Part shown: positions 46,172-56,471 of the stretch, piece by piece
Numbering within the stretch: the stretch's first letter is position 1
Layout of the letters: each line of letters opens with the position of its first letter
Source of the DNA: Legionella sp. PC1000
GTDB taxonomy: Bacteria > Pseudomonadota > Gammaproteobacteria > Legionellales > Legionellaceae
DNA: 64,000 nucleotides
Reading direction: 5' to 3'
Assembly: GCF_014109805.1 (NCBI RefSeq)
Contig: NZ_CP059400.1
Coordinates: 186,001 to 250,000, forward strand
Translations under genes and position numbers: made by a program
Notes under the pieces: model-generated
Databases searched by the model: none
What the model was told of the DNA's origin: nothing
Seen by the model: the letters and a program-made list of their open reading frames with translations, nothing else

Positions 46172-46298
46172 GGCAAAGCAAAAACATGAATAGAACTGTT
46201 CAATCTCAGTGGTTTACTCATCTTGGAAATTAGTTAACCCAAATTCAACTGGCGAATTTAGGTTAACTGAATCATTAGGTTAATTGAGTTTGGCTTTT

Positions 46299-46604
46299 TT
46301 ATCTCCAATGGCCATGCCAACCGCCGCCGTGCCAGCCAACGCCACGCCAACCGACACCGCCCCAACCGACACCGCGCCAACCTCCATACCAACCACGACC
46401 ACCCCAATAACCCAAGCCACTATAACCCAAACCACCATAACGCCATCCAGAATAGTAACGACCTGGATAATAGGAGTAACTTGAGTAGGAATAGGGATAA
46501 TAGCTAGAATAATAATAGCTATTAGGGGCTGCTGCAGTAACATAACAGCCACTTAAAAAAAGTGTAGGTACAAACACTAATACTGCGATAATAATTTTTT
46601 TCAT
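46299..46604 (-). CDS. Small Gly/Tyr/Trp-rich lipoprotein
   Basis: The 101-residue product has a lipoprotein signal: KKIIIAVLVFVPTLFLSGC with lipobox LSGC, cysteine at residue 20. The mature part is low complexity: a Tyr/Ser-rich block (SYYYSSYYPYSYSSYSYYPG), then Gly/Trp repeats of the type GWRGVGWGGVGWRGVGWHGG, ending in His-Trp. The DNA of the tail is a short tandem repeat, GC-rich unlike its surroundings, and reads open in other frames too, so overlapping frames here are shadows. It is probably anchored in the outer membrane. Similar Gly/Tyr-rich small lipoproteins are common in Legionella and Coxiella. Function is unknown; His/Trp richness could favour metal or surface binding. Confidence 0.8.
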   Translation of the reverse strand: MKKIIIAVLVFVPTLFLSGCYVTAAAPNSYYYSSYYPYSYSSYSYYPGRYYSGWRYGGLGYSGLGYWGGRGWYGGWRGVGWGGVGWRGVGWHGGGWHGHWR

Positions 46605-46810
46605 GATCGCTTTCCTTAGTCAATGTTCGCACATTAATTATACTGTATGGTCATATATTAATCAAAAAATATTTATTTATATTTCAATTGCTCAGCTGGT
46701 AATTGCTTATCAATTGAGGTTTGTTTTAATATAACTTGGATAAACCATGTCCATATCAATGGGTTCTATCGTGCGTATTTTATGAAGTACGGTTGTAAGC
46801 AGTTGAGAAA

Positions 46811-48061
46811 ATGAATATTGAAATCAGTCTGCATTCGCTAAAATTAATAAAGAAATATTTATTAGCCGCCGGTGTTCATCCACGTGAACTCCGCTCTATT
46901 TCTTTGCCTGCTGATTTTATAACGTTGATGTCTTGGCTCGATGAAGAGCTAATAAAAAATTCCGAGAAATCATCAAAGGAAGAAAAGCAAAAAATAGAAT
47001 TTATTCTTGTCTCCTTACGCACTGAGCTATTGCGCGATCTTTTCCTTTCTATGCAAGGAGATGATACCAACTTGCCTAAAGAAGTTGAAAATAATACGAA
47101 GGAAAAAATGAAGTTCGTAGTACTTACCATGGCAGGTATTTTGGTGGCAGCATGTCAGGGGTTTGATGGTATTGTGACTATGTTGAGTATTTTCAGCTTG
47201 CCTTCCTCGATAATTCTAGGCATTGGATTTGCGTTTTCATTCCTTTCTGTAATTGTTTTTTGTGGATTCGATTTAGTAAGAGTTTCGAATGCTCTAGGGA
47301 TTAAGCTTAGTGATGCGTATAAGCTATTGGATGCATACTTGTTACAATTGCAAATGATTAAATCCATTCGAAAGAAAATAGATGATTATTATCTTTCAGA
47401 TTTGTCTTCAAGTGACTTGAAGCAATTGGAGCTTATAATTTCCATGCTGCAAAAACACTTTGCATTACTTACTAAAGCCAGCACGCAATTTGAAAAGGCA
47501 CTAAATAGTGAAAGCATTCAAACGGTTAAAACTCTGATTTCAGGTCTTTCTGCATTACTTTTCTTTGGGGGTGGTTTTTTTACAGGCCAATCAGTAGCTC
47601 TTTTTATGTCAAGTCTTATCATTAATTCAGCAATTCCGCCTTTTTGGCCGGTAATTATTTTTAGTGTCTTGGTAGGTTTAGCGGCATTGAGTATTTATTG
47701 GTATGTAGAGCGCCCGGTGCTAGACAAATTAGTGAGCAGTTGGTTTGGTTTGAATGAAGAGAGTGTAAAAAAATTATGTGATAAGCATTTAATCATTAAA
47801 GAAGAAAAAAAATTAGACCATTTGGAGGGGAAAGTAATCAGTGCTGCCAGGGTACCTCAAAAAAAGCCACAGCCGGAGCAACTTATTGATGAGCATGAGT
47901 CACAGGAACATAATGAATCAGTTCATGAACGAGTCAATATTGGTGCTAGAGTAAGTACTAATTATTATTCTTTTCTTAAACCATTGGCCCCCCCAGATCC
48001 ATTACCAGCAATTTTAATTGAGGAAGAAAATTTTGATACTATCACGTGTTGTTCTATTTAG
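46811..48061 (+). CDS. Membrane and coiled-coil protein of unknown function, 416 residues
   Basis: The protein opens with a soluble helical part (residues 1-95), a span pair at about 97-155, a central soluble helical domain (about 160-235, MIKSIRKKIDDYYLSDLSSS), a second span pair at about 240-305, and a soluble tail of 110 residues rich in Glu, Gln, His and Pro that ends in a Cys pair (TITCCSI). A C-terminal CC with an acidic run before it could be a lipidation or metal site; it does not fit a classic CaaX box because the cysteines lie at positions -4 and -3 from the end. The layout resembles the gene at 43269. It may be a Dot/Icm substrate or a resident protein. Confidence 0.65.
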   Translation: MNIEISLHSLKLIKKYLLAAGVHPRELRSISLPADFITLMSWLDEELIKNSEKSSKEEKQKIEFILVSLRTELLRDLFLSMQGDDTNLPKEVENNTKEKMKFVVLTMAGILVAACQGFDGIVTMLSIFSLPSSIILGIGFAFSFLSVIVFCGFDLVRVSNALGIKLSDAYKLLDAYLLQLQMIKSIRKKIDDYYLSDLSSSDLKQLELIISMLQKHFALLTKASTQFEKALNSESIQTVKTLISGLSALLFFGGGFFTGQSVALFMSSLIINSAIPPFWPVIIFSVLVGLAALSIYWYVERPVLDKLVSSWFGLNEESVKKLCDKHLIIKEEKKLDHLEGKVISAARVPQKKPQPEQLIDEHESQEHNESVHERVNIGARVSTNYYSFLKPLAPPDPLPAILIEEENFDTITCCSI

Positions 48062-48322
48062 TGTGCGTTCACACCCGGAACGGTAATAAGCGTAAGAAAA
48101 AGGCAATTCGATGGTAATAGCCAGTTAAAGTTTATAAAAATCGAGTTGTAGCAATGAATTCTTCCTTTATATCAATTCACAGGTGAATTAAATTTTTTTG
48201 ACAAATAGCGGAAATTTTTAAAAGCTTTACTGACGGTTTTTTCAACTATACTCATGGATGAAGCACCAATAGAACATCGTCAAATTCATTAATTGAGGCT
48301 GGATAGGTAATAGGATAAGAAT

Positions 48323-49597
48323 ATGTATTCAAAGGCACTTTCAAGGCTCGATAAAGCTGCGTCATTTTGTCATGTTGACGCAGAGGCTTTAGAAAAACTC
48401 AAACACCCTAAATCCTGTCTGGAAATATCCCTTCCCGTTCGCATGGATAATGGGGAGTTAAAAATTTTTACCGCCTATCGAGTCCATCATAACGACAGTC
48501 GTGGTCCTATGAAAGGTGGTATTCGTTTTCATCCGAAATTGAATTTGGATGAGATGAAAACCCTTGCGTTATGGATGACAATAAAATGCGCTGTTGTTGA
48601 TATTCCGTTTGGGGGGGCGAAAGGCGGAATAATCGTTGATCCAAAACAATTATCTCGCATGGAGCTGGAACGGTTAAGTCGAAGCTATATTGAATTAGTA
48701 GCGGATTTTATCGGTCCAGACAAAGATATTCCTGCTCCCGATATGTACACCAATGAGATGATCATGGGCTGGATGATGGATGAGTATGCCACCATTGCTC
48801 GCCAAAATGTTCCAGCAGTAATCACCGGTAAACCTATTCCCTTGGGAGGATGCCTTGGACGTGAAGGAGCAACTGGCCTTGGGGCTTATTATTGCATTAA
48901 AATTCTTGAAAAAAAGAAAAAATGGAAACCTTCTAAGGTAAAGGTTGCTGTTCAAGGATTTGGGAATGTTGGAAGGAGCATAGCTCAGCTACTTTACGAC
49001 GATGGCTATAAAATTACTGCAATAAGTGATTCAAAAGGAGGAGTTTATAATAATAAAGGCATCGATATACCGCGCATAATTGAAATTAAAAACTGCTCTA
49101 CCAAAGCGGAGTCTCTCTATTGCAAAGAGTCTATTTCTGATATGGTGCAGGAAGATAAAATCACCAATGAAGAATTATTGGAACTTGATGTAGATTTACT
49201 TATCCCGGCTGCGGCGCAAAATCAAATTACTTCAGAGAATGCAGCAAAAATTAAAGCCCCTGTCATCATTGAAATTGCTAATGGCCCAATAACTGTGGAA
49301 GCAGATACAATACTGGAAAAAAAGAAAGTATTAATTGTGCCCGATATATTAGCCAATGCAGGTGGGGTAACCGTAAGTTATTTTGAGTGGGTGCAGAATA
49401 AATCAGGTTATTATTGGAGCTTAGAAAAAGTTCAAAAAGAATTACATACTATTATATCCCGTGAATTCAGTAATATTTGGAAGTTGATGGAAAAACACCA
49501 AATAGATATGCGGCAAGCGGCTTACATTCATGCTTTAACTCGATACGATAAAGCCGTGACAGCTCAAGGTACTCGCGGATATTTCGCAAAATTATAA
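48323..49597 (+). CDS. gdhA: Glutamate dehydrogenase (Glu/Leu/Phe/Val family)
   Basis: The enzyme interconverts glutamate and 2-oxoglutarate plus ammonium with NAD(P). The 424-residue length is that of the hexameric small GDH type. Visible motifs are RMDNGELKIFTAYRVHHN, substrate site GPMKGGIRFHPKL with the first Lys, MTIKCAVVDIPFGGAKGGI with the catalytic Lys, DIPAPDMYTN and the dinucleotide loop VQGFGNVGRS, with an acidic-tip strand ITAISDSKGG suggesting NAD preference. Legionella uses amino acids as its main carbon source, so the catabolic direction is likely. AGGATA precedes the ATG. It has its own 260-bp upstream region, in which TTGACA near 48198 and TATACT near 48247 are visible but not properly spaced with each other. 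Confidence 0.95.
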   Translation: MYSKALSRLDKAASFCHVDAEALEKLKHPKSCLEISLPVRMDNGELKIFTAYRVHHNDSRGPMKGGIRFHPKLNLDEMKTLALWMTIKCAVVDIPFGGAKGGIIVDPKQLSRMELERLSRSYIELVADFIGPDKDIPAPDMYTNEMIMGWMMDEYATIARQNVPAVITGKPIPLGGCLGREGATGLGAYYCIKILEKKKKWKPSKVKVAVQGFGNVGRSIAQLLYDDGYKITAISDSKGGVYNNKGIDIPRIIEIKNCSTKAESLYCKESISDMVQEDKITNEELLELDVDLLIPAAAQNQITSENAAKIKAPVIIEIANGPITVEADTILEKKKVLIVPDILANAGGVTVSYFEWVQNKSGYYWSLEKVQKELHTIISREFSNIWKLMEKHQIDMRQAAYIHALTRYDKAVTAQGTRGYFAKL

Positions 49598-49679
49598 TCC
49601 ATAGTTCCGATTAGAACAGGCTTTTTTGCATTTCCATTAGAATTGATGCAGGATAAAAAAATTGGTTTTAATGTGTAAG

Positions 49680-50369
49680 TTAAATATTCAATGTATCTTT
49701 TACAAACGGGATCGTTATTTTTCGCTGCGCTGCAAGAGAGGCATCATCCAAGCGATTGAGTAAATTATGTAAATCATGCATATTGCGAGAGCATCTATTC
49801 AATAAGAATTGTCCTACACTTTCTGGTAAGTCAAATCCTCGTTTTAAAGCATGGAGTTTTAGAGTATTAATTTTATCTTCATCATTTAATTCCATCAACT
49901 GAATCACTAATCCCCAACTTAATCTAGAGCGCAAGTCCGCCAGTTGGATAGGGATTGTGGTTGGTGATTGATTTCCCGAAATGATCAAAATACTTTTTTC
50001 CATGTCTTTTATTTTATTATATAAATGGAATAAAGCCTCTTCCCAGGAGGGATCTTTTGCGATTACATCAATATCGTCAATACATATTAATTCTTGCTCT
50101 TCCAGTCCTTCTATAGTTTGCGGTCCCCATTCTTTGAGGAGTGTTAAAGGGAGATAGATTGCGGAATGAGCATGGGCGGCTTGGCAACACGCTTGTAATA
50201 AATGAGTTTTACCACTGCCAGCATTGCCCCAGAGGTAAAGCAATCGGTCTTCCCTATGTGTGAGCATGTTATGTAATTGCTGTTGCAGCAGTTTATTACT
50301 TCCCCAATTAAAATCAGCAAGGGTTGCTTCATCATTTAATTTTATAGCTAATGCCAACTGCTTGTTCAT
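49680..50369 (-). CDS. hda: DnaA regulatory inactivator Hda-like ATPase
   Basis: Hda is a DnaA-related AAA+ protein that, with the sliding clamp, triggers hydrolysis of DnaA-bound ATP to prevent re-initiation of replication. The 229-residue product has the QLALAIKLNDEATLADF start (the clamp-binding motif QLxLxx), Walker A LWGNAGSGKTHLLQA, Walker B ELICIDDIDVI, and sensor regions LADLRSRLSWG and RNMHDLHNLLNRLD. I use ATG 50369; its first base is the last of the pgsA stop (TAATG), so the two are translationally coupled. A longer frame starting at 50414 would enter pgsA and has no support. Confidence 0.92.
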   Translation of the reverse strand: MNKQLALAIKLNDEATLADFNWGSNKLLQQQLHNMLTHREDRLLYLWGNAGSGKTHLLQACCQAAHAHSAIYLPLTLLKEWGPQTIEGLEEQELICIDDIDVIAKDPSWEEALFHLYNKIKDMEKSILIISGNQSPTTIPIQLADLRSRLSWGLVIQLMELNDEDKINTLKLHALKRGFDLPESVGQFLLNRCSRNMHDLHNLLNRLDDASLAAQRKITIPFVKDTLNI

Positions 50370-50926
50370 TATGAGTGTTCTTTTTTGGGCCATGCTTTTC
50401 TGCCCCAGGTCCAAATATAATCAACATAAGTAATTGCGGTAGTAAACGTCGTTAAAATGATCAGAACATTAAGGAGATAGGGAGGAAATTCAAAATAAGC
50501 CAATTCAAATAAACAAAAAGTGACTAGAGTCAGTTGTAATGCCGTATTAATTTTACTGAGCAGCGTGGGTTGAAAGTCCAACTTACGACGAATAAATTGA
50601 TACCAGGCAAGTACCCCTAAGGAAATGGTTAAATCTCTGAGGAAGACCAAAATTACGAGCCACCAAGGTAATACACCAATTAAGGCTAGAGAAATGAAGC
50701 TGGAAGCGATTAGTAATTTATCAGCCAGCGGATCAATAAAAGAGCCAAAAAAACTTTGCCAGTTAAAACTTCGGGCTAAAAAGCCATCTAAGCCATCACT
50801 CAATCCTGCGAAAATAAATAAATAAAAAGCAATAACATACTCATGACGATATAAATAAAATAGAAAAGGGGCGATTAACAGGAGCCGCAATAAAGTCAAA
50901 GCATTTGGAATGTATTTTAATATCAT
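50369..50926 (-). CDS. pgsA: CDP-diacylglycerol--glycerol-3-phosphate 3-phosphatidyltransferase
   Basis: PgsA makes phosphatidylglycerolphosphate, the committed step to phosphatidylglycerol and cardiolipin, in the inner membrane. The 185-residue protein has about five spans and the CDP-alcohol phosphotransferase signature D-X2-D-G-X2-A-R-X8-G-X3-D-X3-D in SDGLDGFLARSFNWQSF followed by GSFIDPLADK. The opening IPNALTLLRLLLIAPFLFY is typical of PgsA. The stop codon overlaps the hda start by one base. The pairing of a phospholipid enzyme with hda is notable because acidic phospholipids also affect DnaA nucleotide exchange. Confidence 0.94.
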   Translation of the reverse strand: MILKYIPNALTLLRLLLIAPFLFYLYRHEYVIAFYLFIFAGLSDGLDGFLARSFNWQSFFGSFIDPLADKLLIASSFISLALIGVLPWWLVILVFLRDLTISLGVLAWYQFIRRKLDFQPTLLSKINTALQLTLVTFCLFELAYFEFPPYLLNVLIILTTFTTAITYVDYIWTWGRKAWPKKEHS

Positions 50927-51057
50927 AGGCCATACGATAATTAATTTAATTACCCCTTATTTTGCCGCCTTTACAATGTTAATTTAGGGATTGGCTTTTT
51001 GAAGGGGATATGTTTGCTAAACAATATAGTCTAGTGTATACAATACTCGCAGTTCTG

Positions 51058-51333
51058 TCACTTATGTTTGTCTTCATTTTTACGATACATAATCACTGTG
51101 TTACCAATCATTTGTACGAGTTCAGCATGGAGTTGCCCACATAGCTCAGCAGCCATAATAAGTCGGTCTTCTTTTTCTGCACCATTTATTTTTACTTTTA
51201 TTAATTCATGTGCAAGTAATGCGATATCTGTTTCTGCAATAACAGCTTCAGTTAACCCTTTAGCACCAAGAAGCACAACGGGTTTCAGATGATGCGCTTG
51301 GGCTTTAAGAGATTTTTTGAGTGAAGTATCCAC
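51058..51333 (-). CDS. yhbY: YhbY-type CRM-domain RNA-binding protein
   Basis: The 91-residue product is a single CRM domain (chloroplast RNA splicing and ribosome maturation), related to E. coli YhbY, which associates with pre-50S ribosomes. The sequence opens KKSLKAQAHHLKPVVLLGAKG, with the GxxG RNA-binding loop in GAKG, followed by DIALLAHELIKVKING and IGNTVIMYRKN. The start is GTG at 51333 with AAGGAA about seven bases upstream. It is divergent from rlmE, the same arrangement as yhbY versus rlmE-ftsH in E. coli. Confidence 0.93.
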   Translation of the reverse strand: MDTSLKKSLKAQAHHLKPVVLLGAKGLTEAVIAETDIALLAHELIKVKINGAEKEDRLIMAAELCGQLHAELVQMIGNTVIMYRKNEDKHK

Positions 51334-51473
51334 GTAATGTTCCTTAATATAAACAGACCCTAATGCACTGATTTTCGAGACTGAATGATAAAATGGTAAA
51401 TTATTGCACGTTTTGCTGGGAAAAGGTAGTAAAATTCAGTATCATAGATCAAATTGATACTCTATATAAATTT

Positions 51474-52094
51474 ATGAAGCGTACTAAAAGCAGCAAACGA
51501 TGGTTGCAAGAGCACTTTGATGATGTTTTCGTTAAAAAAGCACAAGTAGAGGGCTATCGCAGTCGTGCGGTATACAAATTGAAAGAAGTAGATGAGAAAG
51601 AGTCGTTGCTCAAACCAGGAATGACTGTTGTTGATCTGGGCGCAGCTCCAGGGGGATGGACTCAGTATGTATCTGAACGGTTACAAGGCCGCGGACGTAT
51701 AATTGCACTGGATATTTTGCCTATGGATACCATACCTGATGTGGATTATGTACTGGGTGATTTCCGGGAAGATGAAGTGTTGCAAAGGCTCATAAACCTA
51801 ATCCCAGAACACAGCGTCGACTTGATATTATCAGATATGGCCCCAAATATGAGTGGAACCACTGCAATTGATATTCCACGAGCAATGTATTTGGTTGAGC
51901 TGGCCTTTGATTTTGCGGAGAAAATGTTAAAGCCTGGAGGTTCTATGCTTATTAAAATCTTTCATGGGGCTGGTTTTGATGAGTTAGTAAAGCAAGCGAG
52001 ATCTTCTTTTGAGAAAGTCGTGATTCGAAAGCCTTTGGCTTCTCGTGCTCGCTCAAAAGAAACCTATTTGCTGGCAAAGGGATACAATTTATAG
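51474..52094 (+). CDS. rlmE: 23S rRNA (uridine-2'-O-)-methyltransferase RlmE
   Basis: RlmE (FtsJ/RrmJ) methylates the 2'-OH of U2552 in the A-loop of 23S rRNA within the 50S subunit. From ATG 51474 the product is 206 residues, starting [16 protein letters not shown] as in the family; the frame is open another 27 codons upstream, but those residues do not fit. Conserved sites are Lys in [13 protein letters not shown], the SAM loop [15 protein letters not shown], Asp in [10 protein letters not shown] and the second Lys in [11 protein letters not shown], forming the K-D-K-E set. ftsH follows after 66 bp. Confidence 0.95.
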   Translation: MKRTKSSKRWLQEHFDDVFVKKAQVEGYRSRAVYKLKEVDEKESLLKPGMTVVDLGAAPGGWTQYVSERLQGRGRIIALDILPMDTIPDVDYVLGDFREDEVLQRLINLIPEHSVDLILSDMAPNMSGTTAIDIPRAMYLVELAFDFAEKMLKPGGSMLIKIFHGAGFDELVKQARSSFEKVVIRKPLASRARSKETYLLAKGYNL

Positions 52095-52160
52095 TAACTT
52101 TATGATCTAAGAATTTCGATCATAAAATAACAGCTGTACGTCACTAACGAGGTTAATACT

Positions 52161-54080
52161 TTGAACGACATGGTTAAGAATTTATTTTTATGGCTGATTA
52201 TAGCGATCGTGCTTGTTTCGGTTTTCAGTAATTTCGGCCCTCGAAACTCGGTTGCTGAGAAACTTTCTTACAGCCAATTTTTGAAAGAAGTCGATCAAGG
52301 TATGGTTAATTCAGTCACCATCGAGGATGATAAGATCATCAAAGGGATGACTAAAAATAATAAGCGATTTATTACTTACATGCCTATGCAAGATAATGCT
52401 TTATTAGGTGAATTACTGAAAAGCAAAGTCGATGTAAGCGGCCAAGAAAAACAACAAGAAAGTTTCCTCCTCCATTTGTTTATTAATTGGTTCCCGATGC
52501 TGCTTTTAATTGGCGTTTGGGTATTTTTTATGCGTCAGATGCAAGGCGGGGGTGGCCGAGGTGCCATGTCGTTTGGTCGTTCAAGGGCACGCTTACTGGG
52601 CGAGGATCAAGTTAAGGTAACTTTTGCGGATGTTGCTGGCGTAGATGAGGCTAAAGAGGAAGTTAAGGAATTAGTTGACTTTTTACGCGATCCTACCAAA
52701 TTCCAAAATCTGGGCGGACGTATTCCTCGCGGTGTGTTATTAGTTGGTTCTCCTGGAACAGGTAAAACCCTTTTAGCTCGAGCTGTTGCTGGTGAAGCTA
52801 AAGTACCTTTCTTCACAATTTCGGGTTCTGATTTTGTTGAAATGTTTGTTGGTGTGGGTGCGTCTCGTGTGCGCGATATGTTCGAGCAAGCAAAAAAACA
52901 TGCTCCTTGCATTATTTTCATTGATGAAATTGATGCGGTAGGTCGTCATCGTGGCGCTGGCCTTGGTGGAGGTCATGATGAGCGCGAGCAAACGTTAAAC
53001 CAATTACTGGTTGAAATGGATGGTTTTGAAGGAAGTGAGGGGGTTATTGTTGTTGCCGCAACAAACCGCCCAGATGTTTTGGATCCTGCGCTATTACGCC
53101 CAGGTCGTTTCGATCGCCAGGTTGTAGTTCCTTTACCGGATATACGGGGTCGCGAACAAATATTAAGGGTGCATTTGCAAAAAGTTCCGGTAGATAGCAA
53201 TGTGGACATTATGGCGATTGCCCGAGGCACTCCAGGGTTTTCTGGAGCAGATCTCGCAAATCTGGTGAATGAAGCGGCTTTATTTGCTGCACGTGCAAAC
53301 AAACGTAAAGTCAGCATGGCAGAACTGGATAATGCAAAAGATAAAATTATGATGGGAGCTGAACGACGCTCTATGGTGATGGATGACAATGAGAAAAAAC
53401 TGACTGCATATCATGAAGCAGGCCATGCGATCGTTGGTTTATCTGTACCCGAACATGATCCTGTTTATAAAGTTTCTATTATTCCGCGGGGCCGCGCTCT
53501 TGGTGTGACAATGTTTCTACCGGAGCAAGATAGGTACAGTCATAGTAAACGTCGTTTGGAAAGTCAATTATCCAGTCTATTTGGTGGCCGCATCGCAGAA
53601 GAGCTTATCTTTGGTCCGGAAAGTGTAACCACAGGGGCATCGAATGACATTATGCGTTCTACTGAAATAGCACGCAAAATGGTTACCACGTGGGGGCTGT
53701 CGACTTTGGGCCCACTGACTTTTGGTGAAGAAGAAGAGGAAGTATTCTTAGGCCGCTCAATGAATAAACATAAAGAAATGTCAGATAGAACCGCACAACA
53801 AATTGATGATGAAGTGCGTGCAATTATTGACAGGAATTACAAGCGTGCTAAAGAAATTCTGGTTTCCAATATGGATACGTTGCATTTAATGGCTCAAAGT
53901 TTAATTAAATACGAAACGATTGATCTCAAGCAAATACAAGAGATTATGTCTGGAAAGGAACCTTCTCCACCCGAGGACTGGGGTTCATCAAAACCTCTGG
54001 ATGGAGCTGAAGTGGTAAATAACTCATCAGAAAAGCCAACAGAGAATGAAGTGAGTGTAAATCCTGCTGAAGAGCACTGA
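52161..54080 (+). CDS. ftsH: ATP-dependent zinc metalloprotease FtsH
   Basis: FtsH is the inner-membrane AAA+ protease that degrades damaged membrane proteins and short-lived regulators such as LpxC. The 639-residue protein has two N-terminal spans (residues 6-24 and about 112-128) enclosing a periplasmic domain, Walker [14 protein letters not shown] near residue 195, the pore motif in [12 protein letters not shown], Walker [12 protein letters not shown], the second-region-of-homology [20 protein letters not shown], and the zinc site AYHEAGHAI. The TTG at 52161 has GAGG eight bases upstream and gives [11 protein letters not shown], matching the E. coli opening. The tail is acidic. It lies in the usual rlmE-ftsH-folP-glmM order. 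Confidence 0.96.
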   Translation: MNDMVKNLFLWLIIAIVLVSVFSNFGPRNSVAEKLSYSQFLKEVDQGMVNSVTIEDDKIIKGMTKNNKRFITYMPMQDNALLGELLKSKVDVSGQEKQQESFLLHLFINWFPMLLLIGVWVFFMRQMQGGGGRGAMSFGRSRARLLGEDQVKVTFADVAGVDEAKEEVKELVDFLRDPTKFQNLGGRIPRGVLLVGSPGTGKTLLARAVAGEAKVPFFTISGSDFVEMFVGVGASRVRDMFEQAKKHAPCIIFIDEIDAVGRHRGAGLGGGHDEREQTLNQLLVEMDGFEGSEGVIVVAATNRPDVLDPALLRPGRFDRQVVVPLPDIRGREQILRVHLQKVPVDSNVDIMAIARGTPGFSGADLANLVNEAALFAARANKRKVSMAELDNAKDKIMMGAERRSMVMDDNEKKLTAYHEAGHAIVGLSVPEHDPVYKVSIIPRGRALGVTMFLPEQDRYSHSKRRLESQLSSLFGGRIAEELIFGPESVTTGASNDIMRSTEIARKMVTTWGLSTLGPLTFGEEEEEVFLGRSMNKHKEMSDRTAQQIDDEVRAIIDRNYKRAKEILVSNMDTLHLMAQSLIKYETIDLKQIQEIMSGKEPSPPEDWGSSKPLDGAEVVNNSSEKPTENEVSVNPAEEH

Positions 54081-54101
54081 GATTATTAGTGAGAGACGCA
54101 G

Positions 54102-54983
54102 GTGAATTCAAAGCAATTTTCAGGTTGGCTTGAGCGTCAACGCCAACCTTCTTTAGATAATCTATCAGAAAAACCATTAATTATGGGCATCTTGAATGTC
54201 ACTCCGGATTCTTTTTCCGACGGTGGTAAATTTTTATCTCCGGATAGGGCTTGTGAACAGGCATTCCACCTAATAAGTCAAGGAGCTGATTTAATCGATG
54301 TTGGGGGGCAATCTACCAGACCAGGTGCACAGTATGTTCCACTTGATGTAGAATTGACCCGGGTCATTCCTGTCATTGAGCAAATTCGTATTAGTTCAGA
54401 TATTTGTATCTCTATCGATACAAATAAACCCGAAGTAATGGAAGCTGCTGTGGGTGCTGGGGCCAACATAATTAATGATATTTATGCCCTACGCACTGAA
54501 GGGGCTCTCGAAATGGCTGCAAAACTAGCCGTTCCTGTTTGTTTGATGCATATGCAAGGAGCACCCCATAATATGCAACAAAACCCATATTATCCAGATG
54601 GTGTGCTTACTGAAGTGAAGCGTTTTTTTATAGAGCGCATAACAGAGTGTGATCGTGTCGGTATTCAAAGAAACAATATAATTTTGGATCCGGGCTTTGG
54701 ATTCGGAAAACAAGTACAAGATAATTTGCTCTTAGTCAAAAATCTTGATAGCTTTGCAACATTTAAAATGCCTCTGCTTTTAGGGGTATCACGCAAAAGC
54801 ACTATTGGAGCAATTCTTGCTAAAGGAGTGGATGAGCGTTTAATAGGAAGTATAGCGGTCGCAGTTTATGCTGCACTGAAAGGTGCTGGGATCATTAGAA
54901 CGCATGATGTCGATGAAACAAATCAAGCGTTGCATATGATTGCCACGATAGAGAAGGCCAACATATCAGCTCATACGGGCTAA
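54102..54983 (+). CDS. folP: Dihydropteroate synthase
   Basis: FolP joins p-aminobenzoate to 6-hydroxymethyl-dihydropterin pyrophosphate to form dihydropteroate; it is the target of sulfonamides. The 293-residue TIM-barrel protein carries the first signature [17 protein letters not shown] near residue 28, the second [16 protein letters not shown], then [38 protein letters not shown] and GVSRKSTIG with the substrate Lys and Ser. The start is GTG at 54102, 21 bp after ftsH. glmM follows after 26 bp, the same order as in E. coli. Confidence 0.96.
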   Translation: MNSKQFSGWLERQRQPSLDNLSEKPLIMGILNVTPDSFSDGGKFLSPDRACEQAFHLISQGADLIDVGGQSTRPGAQYVPLDVELTRVIPVIEQIRISSDICISIDTNKPEVMEAAVGAGANIINDIYALRTEGALEMAAKLAVPVCLMHMQGAPHNMQQNPYYPDGVLTEVKRFFIERITECDRVGIQRNNIILDPGFGFGKQVQDNLLLVKNLDSFATFKMPLLLGVSRKSTIGAILAKGVDERLIGSIAVAVYAALKGAGIIRTHDVDETNQALHMIATIEKANISAHTG

Positions 54984-55009
54984 AAATTCTTGATAAGAGG
55001 TGGTTAAGG

Positions 55010-56362
55010 ATGAGTCAACGTAAATATTTTGGTACGGATGGTATACGCGGACACGTGGGTTTATCAAATATTAACCCTGAATTTGTATTGAAACTGGGTT
55101 GGGCAGTTGGTCGAGTCCTTGCCAATGGCCAACGCAAAAAAGTAGTGATTGGAAAAGATACAAGGGTATCGGGTTATATGTTGGAATCTGCTCTTGAAGC
55201 AGGACTGTCCGCTGCTGGTGTTGACGTTGCTTTGCTTGGACCTATGCCGACACCAGCTATAGCTTATCTAACCCAAACACTTAGAGCAAATGCAGGGATT
55301 GTCATCAGTGCATCCCATAATCTGTTTGAAGATAATGGAATCAAGTTTTTTTCCTCTGAAGGAGGTAAATTACCTGATAGTGTTGAGCTGGCAATTGAAG
55401 CTGAACTGGAAACGAAAATGCAAACCGTACCTTCTCAGAATTTAGGGAAGGCAACACGAATTAATGATGCAAGTGGACGGTATATAGAGTTTTGTAAATC
55501 CACTATTCCGTCATTAACGCGGTTATCGGGGCTGAAAATTGTAGTTGATTGCGCGAATGGTGCGACCTATCACATTGCCCCTAACGTATTTTCTGAACTC
55601 GGAGCCCAAGTTATTTCCATTGGAAATCGTCCTGATGGTTTTAATATTAACGAGGATTGTGGCTCAACCTCTCCCGAACTGCTAAGACAAAAGGTCATAA
55701 GTACTGGAGCAGATATTGGTGTCGGCCTAGATGGTGATGGCGATCGTGTCATCCTTATTGATTCGGATGGTCGTTTAATTGATGGAGATCAAATCCTTTA
55801 TATTATTGCCAAAGACAGGCATCAGCGAGGCGTACTAAACGGTGGTGTAGTTGGTACCCAGATGAGCAATTATGGGCTGGAAATCGCTATTAAGAGTTTA
55901 GGCATTCCCTTTGTCCGAACTCGGGTAGGCGATCGATATGTTTTAGAAGCCTTGCGGGAAAAAGATTGGAAAATAGGTGGGGAAACTTCGGGACATATCG
56001 TCTGCTTGGATAAAACTACAACAGGTGATGGGATAGTTGCTGCCTTACAAGTATTATCAATTATGGTTAAGCAGGGTAAAACGCTGCAGCAATTAATTCA
56101 GGGCATCAATCTATTACCACAAAGTTTAGTGAATTTAAAAACCAATTATGCAACCTTACTCGCAGAACACTCACAAGTAGTTGAAATAGTGAGGGCTTTA
56201 GAATCAAGTCTAAATGGAGAAGGAAGAGTGTTGCTCAGACCTTCAGGAACTGAACCCTTATTACGTGTTATGGTAGAGGGCCTGGATGAGTCTATGGTGA
56301 AACGACACGCGCAAAAGCTATGTGATGATATAAGTCAGATTGAGAGGAATTTAAACATTTAG
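55010..56362 (+). CDS. glmM: Phosphoglucosamine mutase
   Basis: GlmM converts glucosamine-6-phosphate to glucosamine-1-phosphate for UDP-GlcNAc, the precursor of peptidoglycan and lipopolysaccharide. The 450-residue protein shows [11 protein letters not shown] at the N-terminus, the phosphoserine loop [18 protein letters not shown] near residue 102, the Mg loop [13 protein letters not shown], the sugar-binding GGETSGHIV and the phosphate site [15 protein letters not shown]. All four functional loops are intact. It lies in the ftsH-folP-glmM-tpiA series. Confidence 0.96.
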   Translation: MSQRKYFGTDGIRGHVGLSNINPEFVLKLGWAVGRVLANGQRKKVVIGKDTRVSGYMLESALEAGLSAAGVDVALLGPMPTPAIAYLTQTLRANAGIVISASHNLFEDNGIKFFSSEGGKLPDSVELAIEAELETKMQTVPSQNLGKATRINDASGRYIEFCKSTIPSLTRLSGLKIVVDCANGATYHIAPNVFSELGAQVISIGNRPDGFNINEDCGSTSPELLRQKVISTGADIGVGLDGDGDRVILIDSDGRLIDGDQILYIIAKDRHQRGVLNGGVVGTQMSNYGLEIAIKSLGIPFVRTRVGDRYVLEALREKDWKIGGETSGHIVCLDKTTTGDGIVAALQVLSIMVKQGKTLQQLIQGINLLPQSLVNLKTNYATLLAEHSQVVEIVRALESSLNGEGRVLLRPSGTEPLLRVMVEGLDESMVKRHAQKLCDDISQIERNLNI

Positions 56363-56471
56363 TGATAAATCAGACATATCAACTGAACCATTTGATAAAA
56401 AAATCACAATAGGACTACACATCAGCAATTAGTTTGGGTATAGTCCGCAGTTGAAAATGAAGGGGCATCTG

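Noticed and set aside
46280-46552. Alternative long frames on both strands over the lipoprotein tail.
   Set aside because: They are shadows created by the short tandem repeat; only the frame with a lipobox signal peptide is credible.
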